Assembly: GCA_030386875.1 (NCBI GenBank)
Contig: CM059564.1
Span: 48,256,075 to 48,320,074, forward strand
Direction of reading: 5' to 3'
Length of the DNA stretch: 64,000 bases
Origin: Morinoia aosen
Taxonomy: Eukaryota > Arthropoda > Malacostraca > Amphipoda > Talitridae
Shown: in pieces, positions 23,331 to 32,330 of the stretch
Numbering within the stretch: position 1 is the stretch's first letter
Layout: each line of letters begins with the position of its first letter
The notes under the pieces: generated by a model
What the model saw: only the letters and a program-made list of their open reading frames with translations
Told to the model about the DNA's origin: nothing
Databases searched by the model: none
Program-made: the position numbers and the translations under genes

Positions 23331-23596
23331 TCACGATAGAGGAAACAAGGTGGGTTCAAACCAGTACTTCTTTCGTTGACGGTGTGGTTTTGCCGAGTCA
23401 CAGCAACGAACCAATAGCAGCGCTCATATTGCATTTGGTAGCACTGCTACCCCCAAATCTAGCTCCACTATTGGCCGAATGACATGGAGTTTTGGTGACG
23501 TCATAAAGTTTATTTGAAATATAGCCTTTATATTGGCTAACCGAACAAGAGGAGGTGTGTTTTCTCCCATAGAAATGACCCTACCTTGTTTACCGT
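23331..23596 (+). mobile_element. MITE family B copy 2
   Basis: It is flanked by an exact GATCGTAA direct repeat (23323-23330 and 23597-23604). The ends carry AAACAAGGT-GGGTTC and the inverse GACCCTACCTTGTTT. One CRE (TGACGTCA, 23496-23503) is intact and the other has decayed. CCAAT and ATTGG motifs are kept at the positions seen in copy 1. Confidence 0.85.
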
Positions 23597-23604
23597 GATC
23601 GTAA

Positions 23605-24289
23605 CACATTGACTGTGATGCATGATGTCGTGTAGGAGTTTTCGAAATACCACTGATATGTATGTCAAGCTAGGCTATGATTGGGCTTTGATACAGATGG
23701 TTCTTTCATTAAATACAACTATGCGTACTAGTTGCAAGTAAACCTTTTATTATGGAAAATAGCAAATTATCATACTCTCAGGTCATCTTATCGAGTTTTT
23801 TTTTCTTCCCCGAGTTAACTGAGATAAAAAAAAAATTTTGCACGATTTTTGTCATTTTACATCTTTCGTAATTTTGTCTCATAAACGATTTCCACACGCT
23901 CTAAAGCAGCGTTTTCACGAATTTCATGTACAGTACATATGTTATACAAAATTAATGAAAAACGCGCAATATAACAAGAGCGTGGTAGTTTTTTCAGAGT
24001 TTAGTACATGAGCTCTTGCAGCGACTTCAGGTTCCGTCCATCCCAGTAAAGAAACATGAAAGTTCCTTTGAAGATTTCACGCAGGTCACCGCAGAGTAGA
24101 TAATACGTTGACTTTTCGAGCGATTTTGAGAAGATGAATTTCAAGGACGTCAGTTTTGCTAGAGGCATCTTGCAGATCTCGGCAGTAGTTGTCGCCAGTC
24201 GAATGTAAAAACATCGGCATCTGAGGATGTTTTATTTCTAATCAAGCCTGATACACATCACCTTGTACATTGGTTTTTCAAATGCATTA
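23605..24289. other. Non-coding stretch, no feature seen
   Basis: AT-rich; no supported element. Confidence 0.45.
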
Positions 24290-24490
24290 TAATTGACACC
24301 AGGACGGTTTCCCCTGGTCAAGGGCGGTACCCATTTCAGACACCTGGGTAGAGTGGGGGTATTGTGCTTTGAATTTTTCCCCTATACCCAACGGAGAATG
24401 TCGCCACACAGCGCCGGGATTCGAACCCTCGACACCTTCACGGAAGGACGAGTTATTTAACTACTCGGTTACGACGAGCACAAAGCAGAA
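24290..24490 (-). mobile_element. tRNA-derived SINE (antisense)
   Basis: On the - strand a B-box GGGTTCGAATCCCGG lies near 24416-24432. About 40 nt upstream is an A-box-like region near 24450-24475 with a CGAG/CTCG D-arm-like pair. The body then continues through GGGTACCGCCC and CCAGGGGAAACCG to about 24290. The T-arm and acceptor stem do not pair well enough for a working tRNA. I cannot name the family. Confidence 0.6.
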
Positions 24491-26269
24491 TACTCTCTCG
24501 GCCATCGGAGTTTAGGCAGGAACTATCTTGGCCAAGTTTTGGTCGTAAACGAGCAGTAATTACTTCGCTCTCTCTCTTGCCTAAATCTATACTATAATAA
24601 GAGCCGCGTCCGTCCGTCCGTCCGAAGCCAGCCTGCAGTGTGTGATGAGCGTATCTGTGATACAAGCTCCAGTCCTATATATTTTGACGGGCCGTGTTCA
24701 CGCGGCCTCATCAACTCTCGAGATTGTATTTTTTTATTTCTTACGGCCTTTCACTTATTTCGCCCTCTTTTTTACTTCAAATAAAGGGGCGTGGACTAGT
24801 CGTTATAATTAAAAACGGTTAGAGGCGAATTCATTTCTATTCACCTACATGATTTTTCATTTATGAATGAGTTATGGAAAAAATTCAAGTCGTTACAATT
24901 CAATGCAAAATAGTCTTCATATTAAACTAGTGAAAACGACTCGCCAAAAACGTTGGGATTCGATATTTTCTTTAAAGCTTAGACAAATTTTCCAGGTATG
25001 GATGACAAACTAATATATACATCCAATGGTCCTCCCGACTGAAATATTCTTGAACTTATGCACTGGTGAAACTCGAATTACAGATTCGGTCTTTAGGGAT
25101 CCTTTAAAAACATGAAAAAGAAGTGGACCAACCAATTTGATGTGTTTGTTGAGATTTCCATTGTAATAACATAGGAGAAATTACCTACAAAAAATACATA
25201 AATTTAGGGAGATCCCTGTCGTTTTATCATTTATTATTTATTGGATCGGTTTGCAGCTAAAGCACTTGGATACAACTCACAATTCGATTAGATTACAGTC
25301 CTGTTGAGCAAAAGTTTGTTGTAGTTTTTATAGTTAGTCGTCAGAAATTTGACATAATGAAAATTCACTTAAATTTTTCGATCATATAAAATAATTGTAG
25401 TTGAACGTCATTATGAACAGCTTCAAAGCCTTACATCAATTTGACCTACTATAGAGTTCGTTATTTTTTAAAAAAGCTCACACCATTATGAACAACATAT
25501 CATGTTCTGAACTCTCAAATAATTATCAAAGCACTGCTTCTGAACTTCATTCTCAATTACTGGTAACTTGGCGCCTAAAAAATGCTATTGACATAAACTC
25601 TGGATTCAGTAGGCCGCAAATGAAGTCGAATGAACGGATAATTCTATATAAATATGATATTTATTATGAAATCATATAAAGATTTATCAAATTACTTTTA
25701 GGATATTATTTGGCTTGACTTATAACGGACCTAACGAACCCTAACCTGAGTTTTTTAACTGGAACTGCTGATGCAGAGGTTGATAAACGTGATTCAGATA
25801 TCAACGCTATAGTAAAAACGAAACTTTGAAGTGCTACGTGTTGAGGGAAAATGTTCAGGCAAAGATATGTTTGAAAGAAAATTACACATTGACTAGATCG
25901 GACCGAATGTAAGCTAACATACTAGACTCACGTACGCATTTTTTAACATCTTGAAATTGATAAAATAAAGTTTGATTCAAATTTTATAACACAGATAAGT
26001 GGACTATTCTGTTTCAGCATTGACCATGCTAAAAAATATATTCAACAATTTCAAATATCAATTTTGAACCATAAGAATGTTAAATCAATAATCTATTTAA
26101 TTTATTTTCTAATTGATAACATATGAATTCAGTTTTCATGAACGTTTAAAAGAAGTAGTATTTTAGTGATAAATCACTTTTTGCTAACCTTTGCACCCGT
26201 AGAAACAAGTTAATGCTATCCCGCAATTATCAATTTTGCGGAATCGTTTTAAGAACAACAACAATATGC
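24491..26269. other. Non-coding stretch with a short (CGTC)n run
   Basis: ACTATAATAAGAGCCGCG followed by CGTC repeats (about 24588-24632) resembles the edge of some dispersed element, but no partner end is visible. The rest is AT-rich with no supported gene. Confidence 0.4.
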
Positions 26270-27301
26270 CTGACCAAGAGAGTAGTAGTAGTATAGAAGC
26301 CATTAGAGGTGACCTAGGGTGGAGCCTATTTTCAGAAAGAATGATGAAAGCTGTGCTGAATTATAAGGTGAGAATTGAAAGAATGCAGAATAGCAGGTGG
26401 GTAAGGCGAATCTTTGAATGGAATCTGAGTGTAAGCTATTGGGAGAAAGTATGTTGGGGGCATGCAAGGAAACTCAGTATGCAAAAGATTATTCATGTTA
26501 GAATTGGGAGACCTGTGGATGACTGGAGTTTAATAAATGTAGGAGGTGTAGGGCCTGAGTGGGACTGCAAGAGGTGGAAGAAAGAGATTGAGAGACAAAC
26601 AAAAGAGTATGGATTGAATAAGTGGAAGCTTAGCATGATGCGGAAGCCTACACTTAACTGGTATATGAAAAAGAAAGCACCTAAGTTTGAGCTGTTCTAT
26701 GATGGTAGTTTTGGAAGTCAACTCTTGTTTGCTGTGAGATGTAAGTCATTTAGTGTGAACAGACGTACATGGAGATGGAATGAGAATAATAACAGATTAT
26801 GTCAGCAGTGTAATAGTGGAGTAGAGGAAACAATTGAGCATTTTGTGCTGGAATGTAGTAAGTATGAGCAAGAGAGAGAGAGTTTAATGAATGTGGTGTC
26901 TGAGCAGTATGGAGAGAATGAGTGGAATGCCAGATGTGCTGAAGATGATTGCGGTATGAGCTGTCTTGCTGGATTGGATCAGGAGTGTAATGCGAGTATC
27001 ACTGAGGCTATGAAAGTGTTTCTTGTGCGTGCCTGGAGTAAGAGACAGTGACTGGAATGAGCCAGTCTGGTAGAATGGGCTGTAATGACCCAATGTGCCG
27101 GGGGATGGTGTTTTGACACACTGGCTGTCCCGGTGATGCCTTCCAATGGAGGCTTGTGACAAGGATCGTAGATCCTGAGTAGTTTAGTGGACAAGTCTGG
27201 TACCAGGCGCTGAACTCTTTGTGTGAAAATTGTGGAGGGAATTGTAGGCCGTTACAAAGGCCCCGACACTGTCGGCCCTCAAGTTCAAGTTCAAGTTCAA
27301 G
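26270..27301 (+). mobile_element. CR1-like LINE, 5'-truncated copy (3' end of ORF2 plus tail)
   Basis: An open frame ending at 27051 encodes the C-terminal part of the LINE ORF2. It contains an LGWSLFSERMMK-type segment and a Cys-rich motif (CQQC...EHFVLEC) typical of many LINE C-termini. From about 26446 it matches the downstream copy at roughly 99%, with about half a dozen changes in about 850 bp, including a 6-bp indel. The 3' UTR ends in a (TTCAAG)n tail of about four units at 27280-27301. The 5' boundary is not certain. This copy retains about 60 residues that the larger copy has lost. Confidence 0.85.
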
Positions 27302-27468
27302 TTTTTTTGTTGCGTGAGAGTTGAGACTGAGCATTGGACTTTGGTGTGGTGACTTGCAATTTTTTTGACTGAGGTGTTTTGACTGGTAGTTAAGCTTTCT
27401 TTGCATATAAAGAGTATAGTGTTTGACATTGTAGAGAGTGACTGTGAGTAGTAGGAAACTAGGAAACG

Positions 27469-27497
27469 TTTTTTTTTTTTTTTTTTTTTTTTTTTTT
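27469..27497 (+). repeat. 29-nt poly(T) run in the LINE 5' UTR
   Basis: An uninterrupted T homopolymer 85 nt before ORF1. It is in the sense strand, so it is not a poly(A) tail of this element. Confidence 0.95.
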
Positions 27498-27582
27498 GAT
27501 AACTTGATTTTCAGTAGATTTGGTGAGTGAAGACTCCTTCTGCCTGTGAAATTTGTACTGAGATAGAAATCTGTGTCTGAGG

Positions 27583-28782
27583 ATGGCAAGAAATAGGACT
27601 GGTCGTAGGAAGGGAGGTGCAAGTGGAATGGATGAGGAGATTGAGTGCATGACTTGTAAAGAGTGGGTAGATATAGATGCATGCAAAGGTTTGAGAGAGA
27701 TGAGTCGGAGGAAGTTGAATGATCTTGTGTTTACGTGCTGGAAATGTTTGAATGACGAGAGAAAGAAGTTGGAAGAGGAGGTTGAGAGATTGACAATTCT
27801 GATGGTTGCTTTAGAGGCTGATTTGAAGGATGAAAGGAAGTTGAATGAAGGAAAGAATGAGAATGGTGCAAATGCAGTGAATGAAGAGGTAAATGGTGGT
27901 GGTGCAAGGAGTACAAATGAAGTGGATGATGGTGCAAGGAGTGCAAATGAAGTGGATGATGGTGCAAGGAGTGCAAATGAAGTGGATGATGGTGCAAGGA
28001 GTGTGAATGCAATAAATGAAGTGAATGGTGGTGCAAATGTGCCAGATGAGAGTAGAAGGATGAATGAGCATGATGAAAGAAGTACGAATGGGAAGAGAGT
28101 GAAGGAGCAACCTGTTGATATGCCACATGAGGTGCAGGCGCCTGTAGTGGAAGTGAATGTAAGGAAGATGGATGGAAAGAGTGATGTGAGTGGAAGAGTT
28201 GAACGAAAGAGTAGTATGAAAGGGAGAGTGAGACCTACGATTAGAATATGTGGTGACAGCATGGTGAAGAATGTGGATAGGTTTGTGAGTATGACTGACC
28301 GTAGTGGATGTACGAGCATGAGAGGAAAGGGAGTGAATGAGATTTGTAGGCATGCTGAGGAAGTGATAGATGGAATGGATGAAGGGATGGTTGTACTGCA
28401 AGGAGGTGGCAATGGATTGCTTGAATGTGGGAGAGAGCGTACGGTGAATGCAATTATGAATGTTGTTGAAAGGGCGCGAAAGAAGAATGTAAGAGTGGCT
28501 GTGACCAGTCTGCTGAGAAGGCCTGCATGTGGTGAGGAGTATGAAAGGGTGCGAAAGGAGGTGAATAGGGAAGTGCATAAAAGGATCATGAGTATGAAAG
28601 CTGAGAGTATGAGAAAGCGTGAAATGGGTTCCAGCTTCCTTGATATGGATAACCTGATCCAGAGTGGGTGTTTTCGTGGAGATGGAGTCCACCTTACTCA
28701 AGAAGGTGAGATGAAACTCTCCAGGAGATACATCCAGTGGATTGGGTGTACTCATATTGTAATGGAAGGTGGAACTGGATGA
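27583..28782 (+). CDS. LINE ORF1: PHD-like finger, coiled coil, SGNH-esterase-like domain
   Basis: 399 residues. Cys22, Cys25, Cys34, Cys52 and Cys55 form a PHD-like zinc finger. Residues about 56-90 are charged and heptad-like, a likely coiled coil for self-association. Residues about 100-145 hold four copies of a 10-residue repeat (GARSANEVDD). The C-terminal half looks like an SGNH hydrolase: GDS at 224-226 with the nucleophile Ser, GGGN at 274-277 where the family has GxND, and DGVH at 367-370 with the catalytic Asp/His pair. PHD plus esterase ORF1 proteins are known from CR1-like LINEs, where they are thought to bind RNA or membranes. The ATG at 27583 is the first in frame. TGA is followed directly by the ORF2 ATG. 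Confidence 0.9.
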   Translation: MARNRTGRRKGGASGMDEEIECMTCKEWVDIDACKGLREMSRRKLNDLVFTCWKCLNDERKKLEEEVERLTILMVALEADLKDERKLNEGKNENGANAVNEEVNGGGARSTNEVDDGARSANEVDDGARSANEVDDGARSVNAINEVNGGANVPDESRRMNEHDERSTNGKRVKEQPVDMPHEVQAPVVEVNVRKMDGKSDVSGRVERKSSMKGRVRPTIRICGDSMVKNVDRFVSMTDRSGCTSMRGKGVNEICRHAEEVIDGMDEGMVVLQGGGNGLLECGRERTVNAIMNVVERARKKNVRVAVTSLLRRPACGEEYERVRKEVNREVHKRIMSMKAESMRKREMGSSFLDMDNLIQSGCFRGDGVHLTQEGEMKLSRRYIQWIGCTHIVMEGGTG

Positions 28783-31308
28783 ATGGAAAGCTGTCAGAGC
28801 AAAAATGAAAAATGTTGTGAATTGTCCAATAGTGTTGTAAGGTTTGGATGTATAAATGTGCGTGGATGGAATGCAGGAAAGTTAAATGACCTTGTAGCAG
28901 AATTTGAGAATGGAGATTTGGATTGTGTTGGTGTAGTAGAGACCCAAATGCGTGATAGAGTCAGTTTAAAGTGTAAGGAGAGTAAGTACTACATGATTGG
29001 AAAAGGGCGTGTAAGTTGGCAAAAAAGAGGTGGTGGAGTTGGTCTCATTGTAAAAAATGCTCTAAATTGGAAATTAGAAGAAATTCCTGTTGGAAATGAA
29101 CCTGAGAGTGAAGATCTGTTAGTAATAAAGTGTGAAAGAATGCATGCCAGAGAATGTGTTATTGTGGTTGTATGCTATATGACAACTGATGGTATTTTAG
29201 CTCATCAAGAGAATGTAAAAAAGTATGAAATATTAACAAGAATTGTGCAAGAGCATTGCAGATGCCCTCTGATTTTGATGGGTGATATGAATGGCCATGT
29301 TGGTATACTTGGTGAGCCTGTGAATGCAAATGGACAAAAATTGATTGATTTCTGTGATGAGAATGAACTTGAGAACCTAAATGTAACAATAGGAAATGGC
29401 CTGCATACATGGCAAAGCAGGGAATGTAAAACTGCAATTGACTATATGATAGTGAATAGTAGAGCAAGAGAGTGTGTCAAAGAAATGTTTGTAGATGAAG
29501 ATGATTTTGATATTGATAGTGACCATAAAATGCTTGTACTAGAATATAATTGGGGTGGAAAGGAGCCGATGCAGAAGGCCAGCAGAGTAAGAGAAAATTG
29601 GCGTATTAAAATGGCAAACTGGGAAGAATTTAGAAATGAATTGAGTAGATGTAACTGGAACAGGTGTGGAAATGTAAATGATCTAAATAAGGAGATTGCA
29701 AGAACCTTGTATGATGTGGCAGAGCAAAAGATCGGTAGAATGAAATGCAGGAAAAGTACAGGGAATGCTAGGTGGTTTACGAGTGAGATAAAGGAAGAAC
29801 GAGCGAGAAGGAAGACTTTAAATAAAAAACAACGCAGTATGAGGAAAATGTATGAAAGACGCAGAATTACTGAGGATGAATGGCAGAGTGTATGGAATGA
29901 GTACAAGGACCAGCAGAAGAAAGTAAAGAGAATGATCAATGAGGCTAGGGTTAAAGAAGAGAGACACCAAGTTGAAAATCTAAGAAAGAAAGGTCTAGAT
30001 GGAATAAAAGAGTGGTATAGGTTTATACAAGGTAATGATAGAGGTAGTGAAGTTCAAGTTGATGAATTAGTAGTCAATGGTTGCAGTGTGCAAGATAGGA
30101 TGCAAATGGTGAAAGCAGTTGAAGAATACTGGGAGGACATTGGTGGAATGAATGAGCAGGTTACAGATGATGAACCAATAAATTTTCTGATAGATGAACA
30201 TGAACTGCAAATGGAAGACGAAATCACTTGTGAAGAGATTGTAAGTTTTTTGAAGAAAGTGAAAAATGGAAAGGCATGTGGCCCTGATAAGATACCATAT
30301 GAGTTCTATAAATGTGGAGGAGAGAGTGTAGTCAGTATGTTGAAATGTTTATTTGATGAGATATGGAAGAGTGAAAGAGTACCGGATGACTGGAACAAGT
30401 GTAATGTAGTTCTGTTGCATAAGGGTGGACATAAGAGTATGAAAGAACTTAAAAATTACAGACCAATTGCACTTGGTGACACCGTATGTAAGATCTTTTG
30501 TGGTATTTTGAATGAGAGAATGAAAAATTTAGTTGAGGAATTAGGAGTCCTGGGAGAAGAACAGAATGGTTTTAGGCAAGATAGACGGGGGGAGGATAAT
30601 TTGTTTGTAGTGAGTGAAATAATTGAGCGAATGAAGAAGGATAACAAGAAGGTATATTTAGCATTCCTGGATATTGAAAAGGCGTATGACAGAGTGGATC
30701 GGGGTAGGCTGTTTGAAATTTTGAGAAAAGTTGGTTTTAGCAGAAAAATAGTGAACATTGTACAGAGTCTGTATGAGAACACAAGTGCTATCTACAGGTT
30801 AGGAAATTTGGAAACAGGGCAAGTGAGGAGTGTTAGAGGAGTGAGACAGGGCTGTACTCTGTCCCCCCTGTTGTTTGGATTGTACACAGAAGAATTAGCA
30901 GTTCGACTGAGAGGGAGTGGTTTAGGACTGAAAGTTGGTAATGAGAGACTGAGCTGTTTGTTGTATGCTGATGATGTGGTTGTGGTTAGTGAATGTGGTC
31001 ATGAACTACAAAGGATGCTTGACATTGTGAATGGATATAGTACAGATTTCAAGATGAACTTTGGTGCCGATAAAAGTAAGGTCATGGTTATAAATAGTGA
31101 TGAGACTGATAGAGACAGACTGTGGAATATTGGAGAAATCAGAATAGGTAGAACAAAAGAATACAAATATCTAGGTTGTATGATGAGTGAAGATGGATGT
31201 ACTAGAACTAAAGGTGAGAAAGTGGCTAAAGCAATGCAGTGGAGTGGACGGTTAGGTAGTGTGGGGGCATGCAAGGAAACTCAGTATGCAAAAGATTATT
31301 CATGTTAG
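28783..31308 (+). CDS. LINE ORF2: endonuclease and reverse transcriptase, C-terminus cut off by a deletion
   Basis: 841 codons before the stop. The AP-endonuclease-like domain (about 1-255) shows Asn25, Glu53, GDMNGH at 167-172 and Ser-Asp-His at 246-248. The reverse transcriptase (about 470-790) shows GPDKIP, NYRPIAL, QNGFR, FLDIEKAYDRV with its catalytic Asp near 630, GVRQGCTLSP and the YADD box at 728-731. All catalytic residues seen are intact. After about residue 825 (GRLGSV) the sequence jumps into the GGGGGCATGCAAGG stretch in another frame, so a deletion removed the segment that the upstream copy still has (LGWSLF through CWGHARK). The encoded enzyme would nick DNA and copy the element RNA by target-primed reverse transcription. 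Confidence 0.9.
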   Translation: MESCQSKNEKCCELSNSVVRFGCINVRGWNAGKLNDLVAEFENGDLDCVGVVETQMRDRVSLKCKESKYYMIGKGRVSWQKRGGGVGLIVKNALNWKLEEIPVGNEPESEDLLVIKCERMHARECVIVVVCYMTTDGILAHQENVKKYEILTRIVQEHCRCPLILMGDMNGHVGILGEPVNANGQKLIDFCDENELENLNVTIGNGLHTWQSRECKTAIDYMIVNSRARECVKEMFVDEDDFDIDSDHKMLVLEYNWGGKEPMQKASRVRENWRIKMANWEEFRNELSRCNWNRCGNVNDLNKEIARTLYDVAEQKIGRMKCRKSTGNARWFTSEIKEERARRKTLNKKQRSMRKMYERRRITEDEWQSVWNEYKDQQKKVKRMINEARVKEERHQVENLRKKGLDGIKEWYRFIQGNDRGSEVQVDELVVNGCSVQDRMQMVKAVEEYWEDIGGMNEQVTDDEPINFLIDEHELQMEDEITCEEIVSFLKKVKNGKACGPDKIPYEFYKCGGESVVSMLKCLFDEIWKSERVPDDWNKCNVVLLHKGGHKSMKELKNYRPIALGDTVCKIFCGILNERMKNLVEELGVLGEEQNGFRQDRRGEDNLFVVSEIIERMKKDNKKVYLAFLDIEKAYDRVDRGRLFEILRKVGFSRKIVNIVQSLYENTSAIYRLGNLETGQVRSVRGVRQGCTLSPLLFGLYTEELAVRLRGSGLGLKVGNERLSCLLYADDVVVVSECGHELQRMLDIVNGYSTDFKMNFGADKSKVMVINSDETDRDRLWNIGEIRIGRTKEYKYLGCMMSEDGCTRTKGEKVAKAMQWSGRLGSVGACKETQYAKDYSC

Positions 31309-31864
31309 AATTGGGAGACCTGTGGATGACTGGAGTTTAATAAATGTAGGAGGTGTAGGGCCTGAGTGGGACTGCAAGAGGTGGAAGAAAGAGATTGAGA
31401 GACGAACAAAAGAGTATGGATTGAATAAGTGGAAGCTTAGCATGATGCGCAAGCCTACACTTAACTGGTATATGAAAAAGAAAGCACCTAAGTTTGAGCT
31501 GTTCTATGATGGTAGTTTTGGAAGTCAACTCTTGTTTGCTGTGACTGTGAAATGTAAGTCATTGAGTGTGAACAGACGTACATGGAGATGGAATGAGAAT
31601 AATAACAGATTATGTCAGCAGTGTAATAGTGGAGTAGAGGAAACAATTGAGCATTTTGTGCTGGAATGTAGTAAGTATGAGCAAGAGAGAGAGAGTTTTA
31701 TGAATGTGGTGTCTGAGCAGTATGGAGAGAATGAGTGGAATGCCAGATGTGCTGAAGATGATTGCGGTATGAGCTGTCTTGCTGGATTGGATCAGGAGTG
31801 TAATGCGAGTATCACTGAGGCTATGAAAGTGTTTCTTGTGCGTGCCTGGAGTAAGAGACAGTGA
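31259..31864 (+). pseudogene. LINE ORF2 C-terminal part, out of frame after the deletion
   Basis: It matches the end of ORF2 in the upstream copy nearly residue for residue, including the CQQC...C motif, and ends at the same stop. It lies one base out of frame relative to the main ORF2. The deletion edge is at the shared GGGGGCATGC near 31262-31271. Confidence 0.9.
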
Positions 31865-32136
31865 CTGGAATGAGCCAGTCTGGTAGAATGGGCTGTAATG
31901 ACCCAATGTGCCGGGGGATGGTGTTTTGACACACTGGCTGTCCCGGTGATGCCTTCCAATGGAGGCTTGTGACAAGGATCGTAGATCCTGAGTAGTTTAG
32001 TGGACAAGTCTGGTACCAGGCGCTGAACTCTTTGTGTGAAAATTGTGGAGGGAATTGTAGGCCGTTACAAAGGCCCCGACACTGTCGGCCCTCAAGTTCA
32101 AGTTCAAGTTCAAGTTCAAGTTCAAGTTCAAGCTCA

Positions 32137-32330
32137 AAAGTGCTCTCGTACAAACTGTTTCCGTCCAATGGTCGCCTGTGACAAGAATTGGCGTATCCTG
32201 AGTAATCTTTTTCTCAAGTCTGGTACATAGGCACTGAATTCTGTTTGTCAATATTGTGAGTATTACGGAGTCAATTGCAATTTAGGCCGTTACAAAGACC
32301 TCGGCACTGTCGGCCCTCACTTTCATGTTG
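32137..32330 (+). mobile_element. Older, diverged 3' UTR fragment of the same LINE family
   Basis: TTCCGTCCAATGG, GTATCCTGAGTA, AAGTCTGGTAC, GGCCGTTACAAAG and CACTGTCGGCCCTCA follow in the same order as in the LINE 3' UTR, at clearly lower identity. It sits directly after the tail of the nearly full-length copy in the same orientation. Its own tail has decayed. Confidence 0.85.

Larger units (their letters stand above)
27302..32136 (+). mobile_element. CR1-like LINE, nearly full length
   Basis: The element has a 5' UTR (27302-27582), ORF1 (27583-28782), ORF2 (28783 onward), a 3' UTR and a (TTCAAG)n tail of about seven units. ORF1 joins a PHD-like zinc finger to an SGNH-esterase-like domain, the combination described for CR1/L2-group LINEs, and ORF2 has an AP-like endonuclease and a reverse transcriptase. 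An internal deletion near 31257 breaks ORF2, so this copy is probably inactive. Its 5' end abuts the tail of the preceding copy directly. Confidence 0.9.

Noticed and set aside
24400-24480. Possible tRNA gene on the - strand (perfect B-box)
   Set aside because: The T-arm and acceptor stem do not pair and the sequence continues into a SINE body.
27459-30782. Long open frames on the - strand opposite the LINE (up to 376 codons, including a Lys run)
   Set aside because: They are shadows of LINE ORF1 and ORF2 codon usage; the Lys run is the complement of the T homopolymer. No domain is seen.
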